DNA of 6,980 bases from Congregibacter sp. GTDB lineage: Bacteria > Pseudomonadota > Gammaproteobacteria > Pseudomonadales > Halieaceae. Below are positions 1-5,038 of the stretch, piece after piece. The translations under genes and the position numbers were made by a program. The stretch is taken from positions 1 through 6,980 of the forward strand of contig JACETJ010000070.1 of the NCBI GenBank assembly GCA_013911345.1. The letters run 5' to 3'. Numbering within the stretch: position 1 is the first letter of the stretch; every line of letters begins with the position of its first letter. The notes under the pieces are model-generated. The model ran no database searches and was not told the origin of the DNA. It was given only the letters and a program-made list of their open reading frames with translations.

Positions 1-121
1 AGATGGCATTCGCACCCGACATCAACGGGGTGTGCAACGTGGCTGGGACTTTGTTAATCAGTTCGAAGCCGAGGAAAATCGACAACATCAGAATAAACAG
101 CAAATACTCTGCACCGGACAT
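1..121 (-). CDS. pntAB: NAD(P) transhydrogenase subunit alpha-2 (PntAB), N-terminal fragment
   Basis: This is the first 40 codons of the small membrane subunit of split-type proton-translocating transhydrogenase, which with PntB forms the inner-membrane proton channel coupled to hydride transfer from NADH to NADP+. The gene begins with ATG at 121-119 and continues past the left edge of the window. Residues 6-19 (YLLFILMLSIFLGF) form the start of a transmembrane helix. They are followed by ELINKVPATLHTPLMSGANA (20-39), the strongly conserved segment of this family. An A/G-rich Shine-Dalgarno (GAGGGGGG) lies within the last codons of pntAA, and the two genes are separated by one base, so they are surely co-transcribed and probably translationally coupled. 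PntB is expected next, outside the window. The truncation is due only to the window edge. Confidence 0.9.
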   Translation of the reverse strand, partial: MSGAEYLLFILMLSIFLGFELINKVPATLHTPLMSGANAI

Positions 122-122
122 A

Positions 123-1265
123 TCAGTTGCCCCCCTCGATGATTTCTTTAATGGTGGGATGAACGACCGCACCGCCGTGGGTAATCACGCAGCCGGGGAG
201 AATGTCGTTCTCGAGGTCGAGCACAAACTGCTTGGCCTCCTCGTCCCAAGTATCTTCCACCAGATTGAACATGTTGCTCGCGTACATCTGGGTCGCATCG
301 CGTGGAGCCAGATTAGCGAGGTTGGCGGTACCCACGATAGTCACACCGTTAACGTTCACCACCTCATCAGGAACTGAGCCTTCGACGTTACCGCCGGTTT
401 CAGCGGCCATATCAACAATCACCGAACCGGGGGACATACCCTCGACCATATCGGCTGTCACCAATACCGGGGGCTTGCGGCCGAAGACCTGCGCCGTGGT
501 AATCACCACGTCTGAATCTCCGATCACGGCCTTCTGTGCCTGACGCTGCATCTCAACCTGCTCAGGGGTGAGTTCTTTGGCATAGCCATCGGCAGTCTGG
601 CCGGTATCGCCTAAATCGATCTGGAGGAACTTCCCACCCAAAGACTCCACCTGTTCAGCTACGACCGGGCGCGTGTCAAACGCAGTGACCCGAGCACCGA
701 GGCGCTTGGCGGTTGCGATGGCCTGTAGGCCGGCAACCCCTGCGCCGATAATGAACACCTTGGCGGGCTTCAATGTGCCCGCTGGCGTCATCATCATGGG
801 CATGATGCTGGGCATGTTGTTAGCCGCCAACATGACCGCCATGTAACCCGCGAGGTTTGCCTGGGAACTCAGTGCGTCCATCTTCTGGCTGCGGGTTGAG
901 CGAGGAATCATTTCCATGCTCACTGCCGTCACGTTCTGGCTGGCAAAGGCTTTGATCAAATCCTTCTCGTTGAAGGGGTCAAGATAAGAGACATGAATAC
1001 AGCCAGCCTTCAGCTGACTGATCTCATCCATTTCGGGTTTGCGCAGTCGCAACACCATATCTGCACTGCCAAGCAGCGCTGATCGATCGGAACCGATGCT
1101 GGCGCCCGCTGCTTCGTAGTCTGCATCACTGATGCCGGCACCTGTGCCCGCACCCGCTTCAACGACTACATCTGCACCGAGCCGCACCAACTTTTTCACC
1201 GTCTCGGGAGTCGCAGAGACTCGATTCTCTCCCGGTTGGGTTTCACAGGGTATGACTAATTGCAT
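123..1265 (-). CDS. pntAA: NAD(P) transhydrogenase subunit alpha-1 (PntAA), NAD(H)-binding
   Basis: This is the complete peripheral NAD(H)-binding subunit (dI domain) of proton-translocating NAD(P)+ transhydrogenase. It works on the cytoplasmic face of the inner membrane, passing hydride to NADP+ at the expense of the proton gradient to supply NADPH. It has 380 residues, normal for the split three-subunit form. The N-terminal half is of the alanine dehydrogenase/PNT type (residues 1-140), with the conserved RSQKMDALSSQANLAGY loop at 125-141. A Rossmann fold follows, with GAGVAG at 174-179 and an acidic residue after the second strand (AFDTRP, 195-200) for NAD. VDMAAETGGN (284-293) and the C-terminal THGGAVVHP are also typical. 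The start is ATG at 1265-1263, and the ribosome site is weak (AGGCGA about 9-14 bases upstream). The gene overlaps no neighbour upstream and is followed one base later by pntAB. I see no RpoE-type promoter for it. Confidence 0.96.
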   Translation of the reverse strand: MQLVIPCETQPGENRVSATPETVKKLVRLGADVVVEAGAGTGAGISDADYEAAGASIGSDRSALLGSADMVLRLRKPEMDEISQLKAGCIHVSYLDPFNEKDLIKAFASQNVTAVSMEMIPRSTRSQKMDALSSQANLAGYMAVMLAANNMPSIMPMMMTPAGTLKPAKVFIIGAGVAGLQAIATAKRLGARVTAFDTRPVVAEQVESLGGKFLQIDLGDTGQTADGYAKELTPEQVEMQRQAQKAVIGDSDVVITTAQVFGRKPPVLVTADMVEGMSPGSVIVDMAAETGGNVEGSVPDEVVNVNGVTIVGTANLANLAPRDATQMYASNMFNLVEDTWDEEAKQFVLDLENDILPGCVITHGGAVVHPTIKEIIEGGN

Positions 1266-1403
1266 AGTAAAGTTCGCCTGGTTTTTTCAGGATCAACTCG
1301 ATCCCGGTGTTATTGGATTTCCAGTCGGCTGATGGTTACGGCGCTTGCTTTGCTTGGCAGGAGTAAGGCCCCACAGACACACTGGAGACGAATCGGAAGA
1401 GGA
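1266..1403. other. Intergenic gap between chrR and pntAA
   Basis: This 138-base gap lies downstream of chrR and upstream of pntAA, both on the minus strand, so it should hold the pnt promoter and perhaps a chrR terminator. I could not identify a convincing sigma-70 promoter. Two small inverted repeats stand next to each other: CCTG/CAGG around a T-rich loop at 1277-1291, and GGATC/GATCC around a five-base loop at 1290-1304. They lie 12-39 bases upstream of the pntAA ATG and would be in its 5' leader if transcription starts further upstream. Stems of four and five pairs are too short to call a terminator or riboswitch. Confidence 0.4.
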
Positions 1404-2057
1404 TCAGCCCGCGTGGAGTTTTAGTAGCGGGTTGAGCCAGCGGTGTCGCAACCGGGTAAATTTAAGGGGCGCATCAAGCACCGCCAGACAAATACACTCT
1501 TCACCTTCCAGTGCAACCGGGGTGTGCTTATCCCATCCTTCCCGGACGAGAAAATCGCCCTGATGGTATTCACCGCTCTCATCGGCAAAGCCACCGCGCA
1601 GTACAAGCGTCATTTCGCTTCCACCGTGGGTGTGCTCGGGGATGCGGCCACCTTCAGCGATGCGATATAAAGCGAACTCGTGATTGGGGTCGCCAGTTTT
1701 AAGATAACTGATGCTTAAGGATTGCGTGACCCGCTTCCACACCAGATCCGCATAGTCTCCGTTGATCAAACGATCGAGCAGTCCGGGAAGCTGGGTTTCT
1801 GACGTCTCGCTTGGGGCGTAACGCAAAGGCTCGGGATCATCGAGACGTGCCATGACGCGCTCGAGCAACGAGTCACCCACTGGCTGCGGGTCGAGCTGCT
1901 CAAAGTGGGCGCCGCCAATGTCTTGGAGCCTTTCCACTGCCTGACGGCACCGCTGACAATAACTCAGGTGCGCTGCCACGCAGGCGGACTGGGCGACGGG
2001 CAGCACGCCGGCTGCGTACTCCGTCAAAAAATCTGTTGGGGGGTGATGTTGCGCCAT
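1404..2057 (-). CDS. chrR: ChrR-type zinc-binding anti-sigma factor (ZAS domain plus cupin)
   Basis: This 217-residue cytoplasmic anti-sigma factor is predicted to hold the adjacent sigma factor inactive until singlet oxygen or a derived oxidant triggers its loss. The N-terminal zinc anti-sigma domain has H5 (or H4) and H30-x3-C34-x2-C37, the HxxxCxxC motif typical of ZAS proteins. The C-terminal half is a cupin (about residues 105-200) with EHTHGGSEMTLVL at 141-153. H142, H144, E148 and H178 line up with the second zinc site of R. sphaeroides ChrR (H141, H143, E147, H177, from memory). The length matches that protein closely. Keeping both sites suggests a working sensor domain, not just a sigma-binding stub. 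The ATG at 2057-2055 has only a modest ribosome site (GGAAT about 8-12 bases upstream), overlapping the stop region of a small ORF that precedes it. The gene is transcribed after the sigma gene. Confidence 0.95.
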   Translation of the reverse strand: MAQHHPPTDFLTEYAAGVLPVAQSACVAAHLSYCQRCRQAVERLQDIGGAHFEQLDPQPVGDSLLERVMARLDDPEPLRYAPSETSETQLPGLLDRLINGDYADLVWKRVTQSLSISYLKTGDPNHEFALYRIAEGGRIPEHTHGGSEMTLVLRGGFADESGEYHQGDFLVREGWDKHTPVALEGEECICLAVLDAPLKFTRLRHRWLNPLLKLHAG

Positions 2058-2063
2058 TGCTAT

Positions 2064-2165
2064 CTATTCCAAACCACTCTTGTTAACAATGACGTTACGA
2101 GGGTTACGGGCAAACGGTTTACTTCCCAACACCAATAAACTTGTGACTTTCTGGGGGTTTGCCAT
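2064..2165 (-). CDS. Possible 33-residue small protein between rpoE and chrR
   Basis: An ORF of 33 codons plus TAG runs from ATG at 2165-2163 to TAG at 2066-2064. It begins five bases after the rpoE stop codon, has GGAGG ten bases upstream of its ATG (inside the last rpoE codons), and ends six bases before the chrR ATG, so it almost exactly fills the rpoE-chrR gap. The product starts MANPQKVTSLLVLGSKPFAR and ends in NKSGLE. It is basic, with a short hydrophobic stretch (SLLVLG) and no recognised domain, signal peptide or membrane helix. I do not recognise it. It may be a genuine small protein or a translated spacer that couples chrR translation to rpoE, or the open frame may be chance: an ORF this short is not rare. 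Its position and ribosome site are the only support. Confidence 0.35.
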   Translation of the reverse strand: MANPQKVTSLLVLGSKPFARNPRNVIVNKSGLE

Positions 2166-2170
2166 CGTGT

Positions 2171-2791
2171 TTACGCCTCCATTAGCCCCTGCAGCTTCTG
2201 GATGGCAAGGCGTACCCTCGATTTCACCGTGCCCAGCGGCAAGTCTAGCTCTGCTGCGGCCTCCGAGTGAGACTTACCTTCCATGTACACCTTGGCGAGG
2301 ATTTGCGCCTGATCAGGCGGCAATTCGCCCAGAAGCTCCCTGACCCGCTCGGCACCCCGACGGGTGTGCAGCACCACAAAAGACTCCTCCTCCTCACTTT
2401 CCAGCTCGAAGTCGTCGGAAGCCAATGGCGTATCAAACTTCTGCAAACGCCGGAACATGTCAGTCCGGCAATTCCGCGCGATGGTATAGACCCAGGTTGA
2501 TGCAGCCGCCTTTTCGGGGTTATAGCCGCCTGCTTTTTGCCACACCTTGAGCATCACCTCCTGTACCAACTCATCGGCGTGGGTCGCCGACAAACTTGAG
2601 CCAGAAAGGGCAAAGGCTTTGATTAACGGGGCAAAATGACGGAAAAAGCGCGTGAAAGCACCTCGATCCTGGCTTTCGCCGACCAGCACCAGCGCTTCGC
2701 TCCATTCATCCGTGCGGCGGCCGGTAGGGATATTCCACTTCCCGTTACCGTTCGCTGCAGGAGCGTTACTTGCATCTTTGTTGTTTGCCAT
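2171..2791 (-). CDS. rpoE: RpoE-type ECF sigma factor (ChrR-controlled, singlet-oxygen response)
   Basis: This group IV (extracytoplasmic function) sigma factor of 206 residues has only sigma-2 and sigma-4 regions. Sigma-2 spans about 45-117, with DELVQEVMLKVWQKAGGY (73-90, region 2.1-2.2) and STWVYTIARNCRTDMFRR (98-115, regions 2.3-2.4 for -10 melting and recognition). An acidic linker (DDFELESEEEE, 126-136) leads to sigma-4 at about 150-204, whose helix-turn-helix (EAAAELDLPLGTVKSRVRLA, 177-196) reads the -35 element. The partner gene identifies it as the RpoE/ChrR (ECF11-like) class rather than the RseA-controlled E. coli RpoE. The first 30 or so residues are an extension rich in Asn, Ala and Gly. 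The ATG at 2791-2789 is the first sensible start; its ribosome site is weak. It is divergent from the lipid-modification genes and very likely their activator. Confidence 0.95.
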   Translation of the reverse strand: MANNKDASNAPAANGNGKWNIPTGRRTDEWSEALVLVGESQDRGAFTRFFRHFAPLIKAFALSGSSLSATHADELVQEVMLKVWQKAGGYNPEKAAASTWVYTIARNCRTDMFRRLQKFDTPLASDDFELESEEEESFVVLHTRRGAERVRELLGELPPDQAQILAKVYMEGKSHSEAAAELDLPLGTVKSRVRLAIQKLQGLMEA

Positions 2792-2918
2792 AAAAGGTCA
2801 AACCATCATCCCGGTTGGCTAGGATACACGCAGTGGCAACACCTTGATACCTCGTCCATCACGTTATTTGACGAAGATGTTAGCCAGTGGGTAGCTGTCA
2901 GGGGCCGCCTTTTTAGGC

Positions 2919-2948
2919 TGATCCGTCGCTGTTCGGGAGCCGTAACAG
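2919..2948 (+). promoter_or_regulatory. Predicted RpoE (ECF) promoter of the FAD oxidoreductase-DUF1365-methyltransferase operon
   Basis: A TGATCC hexamer at 2919-2924 is followed by an 18-base spacer and TAAC at 2943-2946. This is the arrangement of R. sphaeroides RpoE promoters as I recall it (TGATCC -35 with a TA-rich -10). Transcription would start at about 2953-2956, giving a leader of some 33-36 bases that carries the GGAGG ribosome site. It faces the genes expected to be in the regulon and lies next to the sigma gene itself. The match was made by eye. Confidence 0.6.
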
Positions 2949-2974
2949 CTTCAACCATTCCCTGTCTGGTGGCC

Positions 2975-2979
2975 GGAGG
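2975..2979 (+). promoter_or_regulatory. Ribosome-binding site of the FAD oxidoreductase gene
   Basis: A full GGAGG lies nine bases before the ATG at 2989. It is far stronger than the sites of rpoE and pntAA and fixes the start, which places the Rossmann GxGxxG motif at the expected residues 7-12. Confidence 0.75.
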
Positions 2980-2988
2980 TCGTCAGCA

Positions 2989-4254
2989 ATGCATATTGCA
3001 GTCATTGGAGCGGGCATCTCCGGGCTGGGATGCGCTCACCAACTCGTCAAGCGCGGCCACCGCGTTGATATCTTTGAAGCCCGAGATCGCATTGGCGGCC
3101 ACACCGCCACTTACGATGTGCAGATTGGCGCCCGTCGCTTTGCGATCGACACCGGTTTTATTGTCTATAACGATCGCAACTACCCGAACATGATCGACCT
3201 GTTTAGCGAGTTGGGTGTCGCCAGCAAGCCCACCTCCATGGGTTTCTCCGTTTGCGACGAAACAAGCGGGCTCGAATACGCCGGCAACAATCTCAATACC
3301 TTGTTTGCTCAGCGGGGTAATTTACTTTCACCCAGCTTTCTCAACATGATCAGAGAGATCCTGCGCTTTAACAAACTCGCAATCGCTGACCTAGAGAGCG
3401 GCAACCTGCCTCAAGACCAGACGCTGGGCGAGTATCTGCAGCGTCACGGCTTCGGTGCGCATTTCAGTCGCAGTTATTTGTTAGCGATGACCTCCGCGAT
3501 CTGGTCGGCAGACTTCGAGGACGCACAAGATTTTCCAGTCGAATTTTTTATCCGTTTCTTCCGAAACCACGGTTTACTGTCGCTTAAAGACCGGCCGCAG
3601 TGGCGCGTTGTAGAGGGTGGCAGCCGGGAATATCTCGCGCCGCTAACGCGGCGGTTTGCCGACTCTGTTCACACACGCATGCGTGTGGAGAAAATCCTTC
3701 GCCCTCCCGGCAAGCCGGTGGTGGTGCATTTCACTAATGGCCTGCAACGCGAGTTTGATGAAGTCGTGATCGCCACGCACTCAGACGAGGCCCTCGGCAT
3801 GCTTGGTGATCCCACCGAGTCTGAGCGGTCGGTGCTTGGGGCGCTCCCCTACCGGGACAACGAAGTGATCCTCCACACTGACAAGCGGCTGCTGCCCAGG
3901 ACACAGCGTGCCTGGTCGAGCTGGAATTATCGCCTAAAGCCAGGCAGCGGGCGCGCCACCGTCACCTACAACATGAATATTCTGCAGGGCCTGGATGCAC
4001 CTGAGACCTTCTGCGTGACGCTCAATGACACCGCCTCTATTAACCCCCATCGGATTCTGGGCCGCTTTAATTACGCCCACCCGCAGTTCACACTGGCGGG
4101 TATGGAAGCCCAGCAACGATGGGGCAATATCAACGGGCAAAACGGCACATGGTTCTGCGGCGCTTACTGGCAAAATGGGTTCCACGAAGACGGTCTGAGC
4201 AGCGGGCTTCGCGTGGCCGAGAATCTGTGCGCGGCCGCGCAGATGGCGGCGTGA
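2989..4254 (+). CDS. FAD-dependent amine-oxidase-like oxidoreductase, probable fatty acyl desaturase (UfaD-like)
   Basis: This flavoprotein of 421 residues belongs to the amine oxidase/phytoene desaturase superfamily (COG2907 type). It opens with the FAD dinucleotide-binding motif GAGISG (7-12), and E30 at the end of the second strand (IFEARDRIGGHT, 28-39) should bind the FAD ribose. The C-terminal GAYWQNGFHEDGLSSGLRVA (391-410) is the closing FAD motif of the family. There is no signal peptide or membrane helix, so the protein is cytoplasmic, perhaps membrane-associated. Proteins of this type sit beside DUF1365 and Cfa-like genes in RpoE/ChrR regulons. In R. sphaeroides a desaturase, UfaD, makes a methylated diene from a methyl-branched acyl chain on the way to furan fatty acids. 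Assigning this gene to that step is inference from family and neighbourhood. It is the first gene of a three-gene operon and overlaps the next by four bases. Confidence 0.88.
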   Translation: MHIAVIGAGISGLGCAHQLVKRGHRVDIFEARDRIGGHTATYDVQIGARRFAIDTGFIVYNDRNYPNMIDLFSELGVASKPTSMGFSVCDETSGLEYAGNNLNTLFAQRGNLLSPSFLNMIREILRFNKLAIADLESGNLPQDQTLGEYLQRHGFGAHFSRSYLLAMTSAIWSADFEDAQDFPVEFFIRFFRNHGLLSLKDRPQWRVVEGGSREYLAPLTRRFADSVHTRMRVEKILRPPGKPVVVHFTNGLQREFDEVVIATHSDEALGMLGDPTESERSVLGALPYRDNEVILHTDKRLLPRTQRAWSSWNYRLKPGSGRATVTYNMNILQGLDAPETFCVTLNDTASINPHRILGRFNYAHPQFTLAGMEAQQRWGNINGQNGTWFCGAYWQNGFHEDGLSSGLRVAENLCAAAQMAA

Positions 4255-4997
4255 CGGCCAAGCTTTACTGGGGCACACTTCGCCACGCCCGCTACTCCCC
4301 CAAGAAACACGCCTTCTCCTACAAGGTGTTCATGCCCTTTGTAGAGCTGGAGACGCTGCATGAGCTCACTGCGCACCTGCCGTTATGGTCAACCGGGCGA
4401 TGGGCACCAGCAAGGTTCCTGCGGCGCGACTTTCTGGGCTCACCCGAGCTGCCGCTCGCTGACGCCGTTCGCCAACGCATTAAGGAAGAAACGGGGGAAG
4501 ACCACGCCGGGCGGATTTATCTATTGGCCAACTGGCGATATTTTGGCTATCAGAACAATCCGATTGCCGTTTACTACTGCTACGACGCCACCGGGAAGCA
4601 GCTGCAATATGTGGTGGCAGAAGTCACCAACACCCCTTGGGGTGAGCGCCATAGCTATGTGCTCAAAGCGCCTGATGCTGACCAGCCTCTGGCGACCGAG
4701 TTCCAGAAAGCACTCCATGTCTCGCCCTTCAATTCCATGAACATGACCTACCGCTGGTACAGCAATGTCCCTGGGGATGACCTCGACATTCACATTGCGC
4801 TCTTTGAGGACGGCCATCGTATTTTCGACGCCATGCTGTCTCTCGCCGCAGAGCCGCTCACTGCTCGCAGCGCACGCCGCGCGATCCTTGCCTACCCGTT
4901 TATGACCATGAAAGTCGCCGCCGGGATTTATTGGGAGGCCTTGCGTCTATTTTTAAAAGGCGTCAGCCTGCACGCTCATCCGAAGCGAACGCACTAA
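4251..4997 (+). CDS. DUF1365 domain-containing protein
   Basis: This 248-residue protein of the DUF1365 family (COG3496) has no settled biochemistry but is almost always found between an amine-oxidase-like gene and a Cfa-like gene. Family signatures are LYWGTLRHARYSPKKHAFSY (5-24), RDFLGSPELPL (59-69), WRYFGYQNNPIAVYYCYD (95-112), EVTNTPWGERHSYVL (124-138) and LHVSPFNSMNMTYRW (155-169). The conserved His, Asp, Glu and Asn residues could form an active site. I place the start at the GTG at 4251, which overlaps the upstream stop in GTGA; the family motif then begins at residue 5. An in-frame ATG at 4119 would add 44 Arg-rich residues translated from within the upstream gene, which is unlikely. 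It may be the oxygen-incorporating partner (UfaO-like) in furan fatty acid synthesis, but I am not sure which family UfaO belongs to. Confidence 0.87.
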   Translation: MTAKLYWGTLRHARYSPKKHAFSYKVFMPFVELETLHELTAHLPLWSTGRWAPARFLRRDFLGSPELPLADAVRQRIKEETGEDHAGRIYLLANWRYFGYQNNPIAVYYCYDATGKQLQYVVAEVTNTPWGERHSYVLKAPDADQPLATEFQKALHVSPFNSMNMTYRWYSNVPGDDLDIHIALFEDGHRIFDAMLSLAAEPLTARSARRAILAYPFMTMKVAAGIYWEALRLFLKGVSLHAHPKRTH

Positions 4998-5026
4998 CGT
5001 AACCGTCGACTCCACGTGGTTTTAGA

Positions 5027-5033
5027 GAGAGGG
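5027..5033 (+). promoter_or_regulatory. Ribosome-binding site of the Cfa-like methyltransferase gene
   Basis: GAGAGGG ends five bases before the ATG at 5039, inside a 41-base gap after the DUF1365 stop. I see no promoter or terminator in that gap, so the gene is read from the upstream operon. Confidence 0.6.
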
Positions 5034-5038
5034 TCCGC

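Larger units (their letters stand above)
2792..2988. promoter_or_regulatory. Divergent regulatory region between rpoE and the lipid-modification operon
   Basis: These 197 bases carry the promoters for rpoE (leftwards) and the FAD oxidoreductase gene (rightwards). The rightward side has a clear RpoE-like promoter near 2919-2948. On the leftward side I found no matching TGATCC element; the best candidate is a poor sigma-70-like pair on the minus strand (TATCCT at 2826-2821, with TATCAA 17 bases upstream of it), which I do not trust. No other gene fits in the gap. Confidence 0.6.

Noticed and set aside
1266..1295. A second TGATCC on the minus strand (1295-1290) with TTTACT 18 bases on, as a possible RpoE promoter for pntAA
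   Set aside because: The -10 would end a base before the pntAA ATG, so transcription would begin inside the coding region; the -10 also lacks the TAA core. The hexamer is probably chance.
1379..1406. TGATCC on the minus strand overlapping the chrR stop codon, as a promoter
   Set aside because: No TA-rich element lies 17-19 bases downstream.
2111..2140. GTTTA/TAAAC inverted repeat in the rpoE-chrR gap as a terminator or operator
   Set aside because: Only five pairs with a long loop, A/T-rich, no T tract; it is not a credible terminator.
2868..2897. Sigma-70-like TTGACG on the plus strand upstream of the FAD oxidoreductase gene
   Set aside because: The only -10 candidates at 16-18 bases (such as TAGCTG) are poor; the RpoE-like element downstream explains the operon better.
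2636..3193. A 185-codon plus-strand ORF across the rpoE start and the divergent gap
   Set aside because: It is antisense to rpoE and then out of frame with the FAD oxidoreductase gene, has no recognisable domain, and would cover the regulatory region.
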